Below, in pieces: positions 12,530 through 25,900 of a stretch of DNA of 64,000 nt (positions within the stretch are counted from its first letter, which is position 1; each line of letters starts with the position of its first letter). The translations under genes and the position numbers were made by a program. Origin of the DNA: Posidonia oceanica (taxonomy: Eukaryota > Streptophyta > Magnoliopsida > Alismatales > Posidoniaceae); the NCBI GenBank assembly GCA_037176725.1, contig JAZBRS010000050.1, forward strand, positions 11,984,001 through 12,048,000. The letters run 5' to 3'. The notes below the pieces were generated by a model that did not search any database, had not been told where the DNA came from, and worked only from the letters and a program-made list of their open reading frames with translations.

Positions 12530-13025
12530 TGTCGTGCTTGTCAGACGAGTAGTTTGGGGTACCAGCCCACTAGGGACTCAGCTGGGGACGATCAGCTGAG
12601 GAGGATGACAGGTTGACGGACCTTTCGCCGAGCAGTTTGGGGTGCCAGCCCGTAGGGGACTCAGCTGGGGATGATCAGCTGAGGAGGATGACAGGTTGAC
12701 GGACCTTTCGCCGAGCAGTTTGGGGTGCCAGCCCGCAGGGGACTCAGCTGGGGATGATCAGCTGAGGAGGATGACAGGTTGACGGACCTTTCGCCGAGCA
12801 GTTTGGGGTGCCAGCCCGCAGGGGACTCAGCCGGGGATGATCAGCTGAGGAGGATGACAGGTTGACGGACCTTTCGCCGAGCAGTTTGGGGTGCCAGCCC
12901 GCTGGGGACTCAGCTGGGGACGATCAGCTGAGGAGGATGACAGGTTGACGGACCTTTCGCCGAGCAGTTTGGGGTGCCAGCCCGCAGGGGACTCAGCTAG
13001 GGATGATCAGCTGAGTAGGATGATG
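12530..13025 (-). repeat. 83-bp tandem repeat, 3' UTR of A
   Basis: About six copies of an 83-bp unit containing ATGACAGGTTGACGGACC, GCCGAGCAGTTTGGGGTGCC and GGGGACTCAGCTGGGGATGA. The start of the unit recurs at 12661 and 12744. The same unit, in the other orientation, forms the array at 55741-56585 in C. The array lies just downstream of the accessory ORF in the sense direction of the element. Confidence 0.9.
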
Positions 13026-13326
13026 ATCCAGCTGGGGGCGACCAGCTGGGGACGCCAGATGGCGTAGCTTGACGACGCGGGTCCGCAGAGGCTCCGGACT
13101 CCAGATTGGGTGCTGAGGACTTTGCTGTGTTGTGATGTCTGCAAGTCTGGTTAGAGGGCCCAATATGGTGATGATAATGATATGCAATACAGCAAAGAAT
13201 CTTGATGTGCAAGCAGAAAGCAGAAACAGTTTCTCATTGATAAAGCTTGGTGAGTACAATGCCTGTGGCAGGCCAGAAATGTACAGCATAATCTGAAAGA
13301 AGACCATATGATGGTTGCACAAGGGC

Positions 13327-14529
13327 CTAGTCAACTCGGGCCTTCTTCGACTGCCGGGAGTCGGGAAACAAAGGGCCGCCTGGCGGAATTTCAGTGATAG
13401 GCCAGAGCTGTCGGACTTCAGCTTCATACTCAGGGGTGCATCTTACACCTCTCACAGCTGCAATGTCTGTAGATTGGACCCCATGCTGCATCAGACTAGC
13501 AAGCTTCTTGGTTGGGGCAGTTGTGCTGAGAGGGTACATCTGTAGAAGCTGGGGCGCTGTACTGTCAATGAAGGCGCCCTGCTGGAAGCCGAACTGGCGC
13601 ATGACCCTGATTGGATGGTACTCTACGTCTGCTGTGAAACCTGGAAGAATGATCAGCCGCATGTCACGCGCGCTGAAGAAGACAGTGAATGGCTCTGCTG
13701 TAGAGGGGACAATACGCCAGGTTATAGCGTCGTCAGTCAGTGCTGACAGCCTCTCGTATTCTTCTTTGACGCTCTTTTCTGTCTTGGCACGGGCGCTGCT
13801 GCAGTAAGCTTCGAAAGCATGCACTTGAGGGCGCAGAAGGTCCATTTCTAAGTGTGCGGTTAGCCAGACTTGTATGAGTGCTCCGCAACCGTGGAAGTGG
13901 CGGTAGCGATGAGAGATGCGGTCCAGCCCGCGATAGGTCTCTGCCAGGACAACTGGTGCCAGGTCTATGTGCTGGGTCACCACAGCTAATGCAATCTCTG
14001 CAACCTCGATGGCCACTGTTAGTCGGCCATGGGTAAAGATCAGTTCGCCCAGGAAGCGGATAACAAATCCTCGCAGCCACAGCTCATCTCCGAGTTCTGC
14101 GCGCTTGTTCAAGATATCATCGAAGTGCGCAAGGCGAAGCATAGGTTCAGGCCCGCTGGTGCAGATTAGTTTCTGTTGACAGGTTCAAGTGGGGAGCCCA
14201 GTTAGCTGGCTCAGGACCTTGAGATATCCATCTCGCCTCATGAAAATAGGCGGCCCCAGGATCTTGGAAAAGCCGTAGATCCGACGCACCTCTTCCAGTG
14301 TAGGTGTCAGCTCAGTCTTGTTGAAACGGAAGACATGATGCGCCGCCTTCCAGAATCTTGCGGTGGCACACAGAAGGTGGCGGCTGACCTCCACATCAGC
14401 GGCCTTCAGTAGCTTGGTTGGTATGCCCCACAGGCGCAGCTGTTCACAGTCTTGTAGAGTGAGCCTACTGATCCATTCTCGCAGGGCTTCTGAGCAGTGT
14501 GCAGGAGTTAACAGAGTTGGGAAGCCCAT
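13327..14529 (-). pseudogene. DUF7745-like accessory ORF of element A, one stop
   Basis: A frame of about 400 codons starts at ATG 14529 and ends at the stop at 13327. It is interrupted by one in-frame TGA at 14185-14187, after residue 114. The protein is very similar to the ORF at 54280-55482 in element C along its whole length. Recognisable stretches include LTPTLEEVRRIYGF, a hydrophobic middle with LAETYRGLDRISHR, and the basic tail SRQSKKARVD. This pattern fits the plant DUF7745 family (often labelled plant mobile domain or aminotransferase-like), from memory of the family rather than a search. There is no signal peptide or membrane span. The biochemical role is unknown. It lies downstream of pol on the same strand. 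Confidence 0.75.
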
Positions 14530-15957
14530 TGTACTGGTTGCAGAGACACAGGCTGATAGTTGCAGAGCTTGAAGGTACCTGCTATCAATAAACAGTCAGA
14601 TCTCGCAGGCATATAATCTTTGACAACAAGCAGAAGCTGAGACTGAAAATGTAGTTCCATATGCATCATAGCAGTCAATAACAGAACATAGCAATTAAGC
14701 ACAAATAGGCAAGGGGATTATGCGGCAGTCTTGCGGGGGCGAGGGCCGGCAGGAGATCTGGACCGGCACAGCTTGAGTGTCGTCGAAGCGCTCTACTGGG
14801 GAGAAGTACTGCCTCAGGGCCTGAGCGTGTTGCAGAGCGGAGAGATTGATGGAAGAGGAAAGGAATGAAAGAGGATGCATGTATGCATGATGCAGGTGAT
14901 ATGCTTATGAAGATGAGTAGTATGCTTGGAAGGATGAGTATGCTTAGGTGCCCTCAGCATACGGAGTGCTTTGGTGCCTGCCGCGAAGGAAGGGAGTGGT
15001 CCCTGACTCACTGGGCCCTACCTAGACTTTTGGCTTGTCGGTGGCTCTCCGGAACGGGTTGTTGGCATTATACAGGTGGTGGTGTGGTGAGGACAGGCTA
15101 CTGGCCACACTCTCAGGACCTACACCTATTCTTTCAGCTTTCTTTTTTTTTTTGATTGATTTCTCCCTCATAGGTATGCAGTCTTTCTCTGCCCCTAGCC
15201 AGGAGAAGGGTGAGTGTTTGCTCTTAAGGGGATGTGGTAGACCCTTTTAGGCTTGACATGCTGGGGATCTCTAGTGAGGCATGGGGGATAATGGTGCCTG
15301 TGTTTTTTTGGGCTGCATTTTGCCCTTTTTTTCTTCTTTTTTGCTTTGCTTGCTTTTTTTCCCTTTTTTTTTTTTGGTTTTTGTTCTATCTCTTTTCTCT
15401 TTTTTTTTTTTACTTGTTGTTTTGCTTTTCTCCTTTTTTTTCAGGCTTTTGCTATCCCCATTTTGGTGGCAAAAGAAGGGTGCTTGGATTGTAATGGATT
15501 TAGGCTTTGGGTCTGTTGTGTGATGGGTAGGAGCAGAGTTAGACCGCACACCCCTATCTCTAGGGCCGGCTTCTGTCTTCGTCTTCTGTTCCTTGGATGT
15601 GCCCAAACCTAGGTGTTTACTCTCGCTTTTTCCAGACTCACATCCTAACATTTTTTCTCCCTCAGAGGTGTATGTCCTTGCGAAATTAGGCGGTTCGCCT
15701 GTCCTCGTTGGTGGTGGCTCCCTCACTAGCTAAGACATCTGAGTAGTGCCAGGTGAGGTAGGGTGACTCTTTCCAGAGCAGGCAAGCACTTCCGATTTTC
15801 ATCACCGAGCCAAAGATACAATGCTTGAGAGGATGACGATGATGATTTTGGAGAGAGAGAATGCAAGAGTTGAAAGGATGATGATGATGATTTGAAATAG
15901 AGGTTGCAAGAGGTGAGAATGCAAGTGGGAGAAGGGCATCTGCAACGGGGCCACTTT
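14530..15957 (-). other. Spacer between pol and accessory ORF, element A
   Basis: About 1.4 kb without a recognisable gene, homologous to 52802-54279 in C. In sense orientation it has an A-rich stretch (15300-15450) and, on its pol side, a short open frame (15271-15726) conserved with element C but without an ATG start. Near 14870-14960 there are short repeats of the type AGTATGCTTGGAAGGATG. Confidence 0.6.
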
Positions 15958-15960
15958 CGG

Positions 15961-18900
15961 CTACTGATAGTACTTCTTCAGATAGCAGAGGTTGACGGGC
16001 TCAGACTGCTCGACCCGGTCCATATCCTCAAGAGTTACAGCGCCTCCCGAAAAGATCTGCTTGACCACAAAGGGGCCACGCCAGTTGGGTCGGAATTTCC
16101 CTCGACCATCAGGCAAATGAATGGCGCGCAAGACAAGATCCCCTGGCTGAAAGCTTCTGGGCTGGACCTTTTTCAAGAATGCTCTAGCCATCCGCTTCTG
16201 ATAGCAGTGAGCGTTGTGCATAGCTTGCAATCTGTGCTCATCAAATAAGTTCAGTTGGATGCAGCGGTCTTCGACCCATTCTGCCTCTTCCAACCCAGCT
16301 TCTCGTAGGATCCGCAGAGAGGGGATCTCTACTTCAACAGGTAACACCGCTTCCATGCCGTACACCAGAGAGTACGGGGTGGCTCCTGTAGAGGTCCGGA
16401 TTGATGTCCTGTACGCCCAGAGTGCGTACGGGAGCTTGTCGTGCCAATCCTTGTGGGTTTCTGCCATTTTCTTCAGAATCTTGACAATGTTCTTGTTTGC
16501 AGACTCCACAGCTCCGTTCATCTGTGGCCGATAGGGTGAGGATCGATGATGCTTGATCTTGAGACTCTGCAGGTATTCCTCGATCCTTTTGGCAATGAAG
16601 TTTGTGCCATTATCAGAGATGACTGAGTGCGGGACCCCATATCGGGCAACGATATTGTTTCTGATAAATTTTTCTGTTGCCACAGCGGTGACTGTTCTAT
16701 AAGAGGCTGCTTCCACCCACTTGGTAAAGTAATCGATCGCTACCAGAATGTAACGATGACCATTTGAAGCAGCAGGGTGGATGGCGCCAATGACATCGAT
16801 CCCCCAGGTGGAGAAAGGCCATGGCGAAGACATGTTGTGCAGCTGATGTGGAGGGGCCTTGATGATTCTGCTGTTGATGCTGCTGACTGTTCTGCTGCTG
16901 AGGCTGCTGACAGCTCTGTTAATGATTCTGCTTTCTGCTCTGTTACTGCTGCTGCTTGCACTGCTGATGGTTCCTCCTCCGGGTCTTCTAATGTGCTTGG
17001 GGAGGGTATGCCGGACTGGCGGCTGATCAGGGCATTGCCGCTTGCTATGCTGCTCAAGTGAGGCATGGGTTGCACAAACCACCTAGACCCGCCTTCTAGT
17101 TGAAGAGTGATGAGCTCATCTGGTCTAGGGGAGTCCGACGCTGCTGAGTCTTCTTCCAAGACCATGATAGAGGCATGGTCTTCTTGCAGAGGAGGGTCCG
17201 TAGCCACGGCTTTCCCTTTCCTTTCTGCAGCTTGATGCTCTGCCAGGTCTTCTGCTATCGACTTGATTTGTTCTTGATAGAGTAGCTCTAAGTCAGACAT
17301 CCAAGAATCGACTTGGGCTTCTATCGCCACTCCTTCTTCCTCGTCCGAGGGGGAGTCGACGTAGTAGGCGCCGGGGGCCTGCGGCACTGGCCCGGCTGCA
17401 AGGCGGATTGCTGCCCTTGGAATCTACATGATCTGGTTCACGGGCGCGTCCGATGGCGGCAACTCTGATGTAGAAGGCCCAAATAGACAAGTCAGCGGTG
17501 CCATAGATGGATATGCTGCCAGGGTCACTGTTGGAGAGTAAGCAGGGGTGCTCTTTAGAGGGCTCAAGGGCCCGGAGAGTGTAGTGCTCAGTTGGCCTTT
17601 TGTATCGGGCCGTAATTGAGAGAGTGCAGCCTCTGACGCCATGGGGTCTTGCCATGAGAGTTGCTGCTGGTTGTCAGGAGGATGCGAAGTGGACTACGCC
17701 TGCTGCATTCCCGGAGATGTGGATGCTGAAGCGGGCTGAGCCGCGCTGCTGACTGTACTGATTAACTGCCCCTCCAGAGATAGGGACAGTGGCACTGATG
17801 TTGCTGTGACCGCTGGTAGCATGCTTGGTTCTGCCAGAAGGAGTGTCTCTGACTCCTGCATTGCTGCTGTCTGTTCTTGGGAAGCTGATGTGGCTGCAAA
17901 AGAGTGGGAACTTGCCAGTTCTGCCACAGGGCCTGCTGAGCTGCCTGCTGTTTCTGCCAGAGGAAGAGCTGAATAGATTGACTGTGTGGCCTCTGCTCTG
18001 ATTACTGTTTCTGCTGTGCCGGTTGGGACTGCCTCTGTTGTGCCAGACTGCTCCTCATCCGAGTAGTAGTCCTCAACACACACCCAATCCTCTGTCGGTA
18101 CCGTGTCTTGATCGTCGGATGATCCCAGGGTTCCTGCACTGGTAAAGTTAGTGAGGTCTCTGGGAATGGCTGATGCTGGATTGTTGAGCTGAGAGCAGTG
18201 ATCTTCGTTGGTCTTGGGCTCGTAGCCGAGGCCTTCAGATTTCCTTCGCTCCACTGCTACGATCGGCTCTGCGATCCCCTGGCCGTGACGCCCGAGCGGC
18301 GTACCCTTTATGTAACCCCACCTGTGACATACATTCTCGACCATTCGAAAGGGGTTGCTGTGAACGGTCAAGGAGTTGACACGTTCAAGATCAGGAATGA
18401 AGTTAACCGGCTCACACCGATTAACGCGATATAGGGCTTCAGAAGTCTCAAGGTCAAACGGGATAGATTGCGAAGACACGGGGGAGACTGCTTCGATCCG
18501 CTCCTTCTCAAAGTTCTCCGCCATGACGACAATGACATCGTCGCCGCGACGGTACTTTATCATTCGATGGAGGGTCGAAGGAAGGACCTGATGCTTGTGG
18601 AGCCAAGGGCGCCCAAGCAGAAGGTTAAAGTTCGGCTGCAAGTCGACGACATAGAATTCTACGTCGAAGACAACCGGGCCAATAGCAAGAGGAATAATCA
18701 GGATCCCTAGAGCGTCATGGTGAGTGTTGTCAAAGGCTGTCATTCCCTTCACGGCTGGCGTGATGTCCTCGGCTTTCAATCCGAGCTTGGTTGCTGTACG
18801 CAAGGGGCAGACGTTAAGGCCTGACCCATTATCAACCAGTGTTAGGGGAATGCGAAAGTTTTTGAACTGCACCGTGACGAACAGGGGCTGGTTATGATTA

Positions 18901-21900
18901 ATCCCCGCCGGAGGCAGCTCATCACTCGTAAAAGAGATGACCTGGGGCTCCGCAATCAACCCAACCATGCTCTCCAAGGCAGAAGGCTCAATGGACTGGG
19001 ACACACGGGCAGCCTGGAACACACGAAGAAAAGCCTCGCGGTGTTCGGCAGAGGTGTGGATCAAGTCCCAGATGGAGATGTCGGCTTTGACCTTCTTAAG
19101 CTGGGAGGTCAAGTCCGCCTTAGGTTGGCTCCTTCTAGCAACTGGAGGGGTGATTCTAGCAGGTTCTGAGGGAGTAGTGGCAGGAAGCTGGGTTACTACA
19201 GGCTGGGTAGGGATTTGGGTAGCTACAAGTCGGTCTGGAGTTGGATCTACTATGGGTTGGCTAGAGGGTGGGGGCATAACAGGTCTAGGGTGAGTTGGCC
19301 TAATTGCCGGTGTTGGGGGCCTGTAAACCCTCCCCGATCGCGTTACTTCCGCGCACATCTCTGTGGCGTAGCTGTAAGGGACGCGATGGGTGTCCAGGGT
19401 CAAATCAATGACGACTGGAGCACGTGCTGCGAGCACAGGAGAGGTTACAGGGGGACCTATTGGATACTGAGGTCTCTCTAGAGGGTATGGTTGTTGGGGT
19501 GGGAAGGCTGGGGTAGGTTGAGGTCTACCTAGAAGGTGTAGCTGAGGTCACCCTAAGAGGTGAATGGGGGAACTAGGCTGGGCCCTAGCTAGAAGGTGCA
19601 CAGGGGATTGAGCCTGGGGAAGCACGGTGGGAGGCGCGAGAGGGCACTCCGGCCTGGCACGCGGTCGGATCATGTGAATTCCCGACTCGGAGCCGGCAAC
19701 TGCCGCGAGATAGAGACTGACTGGGAAAGGCTCAGAGATGTCAGAGATGAGATCAGAAGGGTTTACCACAGAGGTAGCAGGCCTAGAGGGAAAGACAGAA
19801 TGGATGCCTGAGGTTCCCGCCCTTCCCGGATAAGAGTGCTCCGGTAAGGGTTGGCGGGTGATGCTAGAATGAGGGGGAACAGCTGAGTGTGCAGATGCAT
19901 GAGTGTGTGCTTGAGTGGATGCCTCGTGCGTGTCGATCACAATCGTTCCCGATTCGATCAAGTCCTGAATTGCGTTCCGCAGGGAGAAGCAATTGTCCGT
20001 CGAATGCCCGACACTTCGATGGAAATTGCAGAAGAGGTCCGACCTAAACCAATGCGGCAGAGGACTTGGCGGCGGACGAACCTCCGGGAACTTCAGGAGC
20101 GATGCAACCTTTGGCAAGATGGCCATGAGTGGTTCCACCAGTGGGGTGAAACTACGCCTCTCAAGGGGTGGCCTTCTTTGCCTTGGGTGTGAGCCTTGCT
20201 GAACCGGTGCGGCAGGATAGACCGGTCTAGCGGTGGTAGTGATATGTGGTGTGTGTGGATTCCTAGGTGCAGGAGCGTACACCATCTGAGCTGGGGCAGG
20301 CCGGGATGGCAAGCGAACAGGCACAGCAGGAGAATCGACGAATGCAACAGCGGGTTTCGGCGAATCCTTCCTCTTCGGGCGGTTGTTGCTGCTGCCGCTA
20401 TTGTTGGGGGCGCTGCTGTTGGCACTGTTATTGCTTATCACTGCCTGCTTAGCGAACGCAGAGAGAGCCGGGAAGTTGCCACTCCGCAAAGAACTCTCCA
20501 CGCACGCTCCAGCTCTGATGAGTGCCGCAAAAGTAGTGACTGGTTGGATGCTAAGCAGAGCTCCGAGAGACGGCTGCGCCCCTTTGATAACGATCTCGAT
20601 AGACTCCTCGTCAAAGGGTCTATCTCAAACCTGAGATGCAAGGGCGCGCCAGCGGCCGACGTACTCCCCGAACAGCTCGCTAGAATTCTGCTTGATTGCG
20701 ATCAAGTCCGCCCTCTTTGGGACCAGATCGAGGTTGAAGGAGTATTGTTCCAGGAACGCCTGACTGAGGTCGTTCCAAGTCTTGATGGCTGACATATCAA
20801 GTGATGTAAACCACTTGAGTGCCGGCCCGGTCAAACTCTTCTGGAACAGGCGGATCAGCAACCTCTCGTCAGCCTGAAGCTGAGCGAGATCACCGCAATA
20901 CTCCTTCAAGTGTGCTACGGGGCAGCCCCTACCATTATACTTCTCGAAGTCCGAGATCTTGAACTTCGGAGGGAGTACCGCCTCTGGAAAGCAGCAGAGG
21001 TCCCGGAATTGGTAGGTCTGGTGCTCAGTACCCTGCACTAGTCGTAGTGCCTTCTCCAAGACGTCCATCCGGTTATTGATGGGGTCTGGGATTGCTGCTG
21101 TAGGAGAGGGATCAGCAGGGGTAGCGAGCACTTACGCCGAATGGGTCGCACCTAAGTGCTCCTCCGGATCTACCATAGCGTCGCCTGGTGGAGCAACGGG
21201 ATGGCCGGCGTATCCGTGCTGGGGGACTGTGTATGCAGGAGTGTATGCAGGATGCTGGACTTGGTGCAGAGGAGAAGAGTAGATGCCATGCTGTGCTGTG
21301 ATAGGGGCAGGATGACGGAGCACCAGTTGCTGTACAGGCGGAGTGCCAGACAGTGAGCCAGTGAGGTACTGGGCTCCAGCCGGTCCAAAGGACTGACCAC
21401 CAGGGGGAAGTGGAGCATGCTATGCCAAGTGTTGTGCAGCAGGAGGCAGCAAACGGGCCCCCATCGTCGGAACCGTGAGCAGTTGAGACGATGGTCGAGG
21501 CGGGGGTGTGGAGGTCGATGCATGGAATGCAGGAACTGGCCTCAGAGGAACCTCAGGAACGACAGAAATAGAAGAAGGACGAACTGATAGAGCCATGCCC
21601 TACAGTCTCTGGGCAAGCTCCATCAGGTGCTGGTACTGCGCCTCGGGCGTCTCGCCAGACGCTGAAGTGCAGTGCCGGCGAAGGCTGAGAAACAAGTGGC
21701 ACGGACACAGACTGTCCGGGAGGGAAGGATTCTACAGCAAAGGTGGCAGCGACGGTGGAAGGGATGTCGAAGGCGACGTATCCCTGGGATGGAGGGGGCA
21801 GTGGCGTCTCCAAAACGCGAGTAACGGTCGTCAAGATGGACTCGACGACTGGATCCGGAGGAAGAGATGCTTGCCACTGTCCCGGGACGTACTGAGAACC

Positions 21901-22032
21901 TAGAGACGTCAGGGGAGGAAATCCTGGCGTCAGAGGGGGAACAAGGGGGACAGAAGGAGCAACCGGAGGGGCCGGAATGGGAACACCCTCCGTGACAGGA
22001 GTGAAAAGAGGCTCACTAACGTACTGGGCCAT
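15961..22032 (-). pseudogene. Decayed gag-pol of element A, RT and RNase H deleted
   Basis: The start ATG is at 22032 (protein begins MAQYVSEP), the same start as in B and C; an in-frame TGA lies just upstream, which supports this start. Visible parts are the Gag N-terminus, Gag core (21131-20625), Pro-rich region and zinc knuckle CNFHRSVGHSTDNC, protease (LVDNGSGLNVCP, active-site Asp-Asn-Gly intact), and part of the Ser/Ala-rich linker. The sequence then jumps at about 16861 directly into the integrase core (GIDVIG, ISDNGTNF, GAVESANK; ends at 15961). Reverse transcriptase, both RNase H domains and the integrase zinc finger are missing. Other lesions: a 5-base deletion near 21659, and stops at 20625, 19548, 17694 and about 17424. 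Several stops are C-to-T changes relative to C. It cannot encode a working polyprotein. Confidence 0.9.
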
Positions 22033-22963
22033 TGCTGACCTAGATCACATGAGAATAGGGCTGCGACGAGTGTTCAAGCGGTGAGTCCTAAGAGGAGCTA
22101 TCGTCACAAATGTGGATAGCTCAGAGGGGGAATGGTCGCGGATGAAGTCGCAAAAGGGGTGTCAACGGGGGCCGATACTCGAGCTCTAGCAAAGGGAAAC
22201 TCACTTACCGATCACGCTGACACAACAGAAGGAAATTAGGGTTAGAAACTAAAAGATGAATGCAAATGAGTTAGTTGGATGGCATGAATGATATGCATGC
22301 TTTCTAGTATGCCCCCCTCACCTAACTAGTGTTTCCTAGCAAGGTTGTCTACTCCGGGTATCCCTGGGTGTACGGGTCACCGACTCAGGTCAGAAAAGTA
22401 GGTTCCCTGTCTAACTCCCGGCCCAAAGCTCAGGAAATGACAGGGTGGTGCGTTGGTGGCCTCTACCCCGCCAAAGTGTGGGTGGTACCCTCTACTAACA
22501 CCGACACGACCCCCGGACGAGGGGGGACAGACCGACTGGCTCGTGCCACTCCCAAAGCGGTGGAACAAGAAGCCGGGACCGTCCTTCACAGACTAATAGG
22601 TGGACTCAGATGAGAAGAATGCATGCCCTATATGATGCTTATGCAAATGCTTAAAGTCTTTTATCTTGCACATTTTATTAACCAGAGGGAGTGAAGGTTT
22701 GTTCAGAGTCTCTAGTTGCTCCTAGGAGTTCTTTTTACTTGCGGTTTTTAGTTAACCATGGGGAGAGCAAACAAGTTTCTACTATCCTAGGCATGGCATG
22801 TGCGAAAGGGAAGAAAATCAGTTAAGCATGGCAGGCAGACAATCATACAACACAACAAAAGGCAAGTGCATGGCATGTGCGAGTGTTTGTGAGCATAATG
22901 GTGAAGAAAAAACATTCATCGAGTCAAAAGGCATGTATGCAAGGCATGTGCGTGCGTAGTGAC
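22033..22963 (-). other. Leader (5' UTR) of element A, truncated
   Basis: Untranslated leader upstream of gag, homologous to 29258-30189 in B and the matching part of 42731-44039 in C. It ends at 22963, where B has inserted. It keeps the splice-donor-like GGTAAGT about 170 bases before the gag ATG (22203-22208 region, minus strand). I see no gene in it. Confidence 0.8.
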
Positions 22964-25900
22964 TGTTGACACCCCATTTCGACAAGGCTGAATCGGCAGA
23001 CCTCTCTGGCGGCTAGGAAAAACCCAAAATCGCACATTTCTCTTCATCCTTCTTCCCAAATCAAAACTCCAGCTCAAACCTCAAAGCCAAACCTAGAACC
23101 ACACCCATTTTCTAACCCCAAAACCTTACCCCGAAACCATCCCAAAACCTTACCCTGAAACCATCCAAAACCCAAGCCAAAACCAAACCCTAACCCTCCT
23201 TTCTACCCTTCATAACCAGCCAACTTGACCTAAGCCTTTACCCCTCTTCCCGAGCTCAAAACTTGACCAAAATCTATAGGAAAATCCACCAACACCCACT
23301 CAACAAACCTACTCTAGAACCTAGAAATTTCTGAACCTAGCCCATTCCCAAAAACCCTAGAAAACCTAGGTGAATTTCCCCTTTTTCTACACCTTGAAAC
23401 CCCTCCAAAACCTTCTTAGAATCAAACCAAAACCTTAGACCCAATACCTTGAGCCCTAGACTACCCACTCGCCAATTTTCATCCCATTCCAAGACCTTTA
23501 AGACCTCCATTTACCCAAATTATCCTTTTCCCTCTCCAGGATTATCTTTTTCTCTCTCCTCTCTCTCTCCTGATTATCATCTCCCTTTCCATCCCCTTCT
23601 TGCCCTTTCCCTGGCCTGGCTGTGGGCCCCCTTTGTGCTTCTATCCCTTCTCTATCTTATTCCTATTTTTATTTTATTTTTAGCACTTTTCCTGAATTTT
23701 AAAAAATCATTTCCCTCCAACTCATCTCTTTCCCTTTTATTTCTCCCTTTTTCCATTTTCTTCCTCCTTCTCTTTTCCTTTTCTTTCTTTTGCAAAAACC
23801 CATAAAAACCCCTAAAAATCTGTAAAATTCCAAAACATAAAAGAGACAAACCAGAACTCTAAGAAAAATAATTAAAAAACATTAAGCAAGCAATTAAAAA
23901 CTTAAACTTAACTAAATCAAGCTAAAAAGAAAATCAAGCATGCAAACTAAAAAATGCAAAACAAACCAAAAGAAAATACCAAAAATCTAGGAAAAAACTA
24001 AAATAAAACCAAAACCTACCAAAAGTAAAAACCCCGTCAAAAGAATTAAAAAAAAACAAACCCTAAAAAGAAGAATTAAAAAACAAACACTAAAACAAGT
24101 AATTAAAGAAGCAAAAGACTTAAACCTAATAAACATAAGAAGAACAACATAAAAAACTTAATCAAAAGGAAAAGAAAAACACACTTAAGAGAATTAAAAA
24201 CAACCTATCAAACCAGAAAAATCTAACTAAAAACTTCAAGAAAAATCAACAAGTAAAAATCAAAACATAATTTAAAAGACTTAAGAAAGAAAAAAAAACC
24301 TAAAGAGACTAAGACTTAAAAATCCAAAACCAACCCTGATTAATACGAAAATAAATCCTAAAAAAATCCTAATCGATATTCTAAGCGTCCAACAAGGGAA
24401 ACACAAATTTTAAAACAATTTAAAAAAGATTTAACAAACACCTAACCAAATGGAAAACAAATTAAGAACAAAACAAAACCATAAAACCCTAATCAAGCCC
24501 AAAACACACTAATTAACCTAAGAACAGTCACTAAAAATCTAATTAAAATCCTAACTCACAACACAACTTTTCTAGTATTTTTACTTATTTTTAATTTATT
24601 TTTTTTTCTTCTTCTAAATTTTATCTCCTTTCTTCTTCTTCCTTCCTTTCTTTCCCACTTCTCATTCCATTCTTCCTCCCCTTCATTTTCTTTTCTTTTT
24701 TTACTGTGCTCAAGGCCCAGCCCATAGCCGGCCAACTCTTTCTTCTTCCCTCCATCTCTTCTTCTTCTTCCACTCTCCTCCTCTCTCACAGCCAAAAACG
24801 ACAGCAGCCTCCCCCATTGGTTTTCTTTTTTTTTCAAACCTCCCTGACACCACCTTGACCTCCCACCATCACCCACGACCCACGACCACCATCACCACCC
24901 TACCCTGTGGCCTGAAACCAAGGACAGCAACCCATCCTTTCTCTTTTTGACTGTTGAAAATCAGCAACTTTGGAGGGATCAAAACTTGGGATTTTGGAAT
25001 CGGAAGGAGTTCGGCCGATACACCTGGAAAGACAAAATTCCCAGCTCTCTCACCCTTCTTCCAGAACCAAAAAAGACCCTGAATCCTCCCCGGAATTGAG
25101 CTCCAAACCCTTCAGCACCCAACACCTTCCAGAACGACCTTCCTCATTGCAAATCCACCACCACGAGCCTCCTAAAATCCCAGAACTTTGCCATCAGACT
25201 CACCAAGCAACCACCTTCCCAAGCCACCCAAAATCGTGTCCTAAAACCTTCCACACTCCTCACAGTCCACTACAAACACTTGGGTCCTCTTTTTTGCCAA
25301 AATCTTCAAACACCCATATCTTCCTCCACACTCAGTGAAATCCACTTCTGTTTCCTCCCACGCACTCCCCGAGCAACCACCTAGCCGCCCGTGCCTTCGC
25401 CTCGCCTTGGAGCGCCGCATATCGCCGCGTCCACCTCGGCCTCCACCGGTGGAACTCTGCTGAACCAGATCTTGCCACGGGCTGTAGAACGCGCCCCTGG
25501 AAGCTCCGTCATCCTCCTCGGACCTCCGGCGACGCCCCCAAGCCTCCCCCGCACCAGCAGCCGCCGTCCTCCGCCGTCTCCACCTTCCTCCGGCCGGCCG
25601 AAAGTCACCTAGGTGGGTGGACTCTCCCGGCGTGCGTAAGGGCCGAAGAAAGCCTCCCCTGGATTCCCCTCGTCGCCCTCTTGCTCCTCGGCTTTTCCCG
25701 GAGGCGTTTCGTCGCCTGTGCCGCCCGCAAACACTCGTTGAAGTTCCCTTCTTCTCCGGCACCGGTCGCCGGCGCTCCCCAACGCAGCAGCTTCTCCACG
25801 CGTGCCCGCCGCCGCCGACGCTCCGCCGCACCCCTCCTCCGCCTCCGACGCCCCACCGGTTCCTCCCAGACCCCCGCCGCCTCGCGTCGCCCCTCCTCCA

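Larger units (their letters stand above)
4451..22963 (-). mobile_element. Element A: old Tat/Ogre LTR retrotransposon, 3' part
   Basis: A minus-strand element. From its 3' end (low coordinates) it has 3' LTR 4451-10226, polypurine tract, repeat-rich 3' UTR, accessory ORF, gag-pol remains and part of the leader. The leader is cut at 22963 by the insertion of element B, so its first ~0.4 kb, primer-binding site and 5' LTR should lie to the right of the window. Both ORFs carry several stops, and 2.7 kb of pol is deleted. This is the oldest of the three nested elements. The five bases left of it (ACAGG, 4446-4450) are the candidate target-site duplication; its partner is out of view. Confidence 0.9.
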
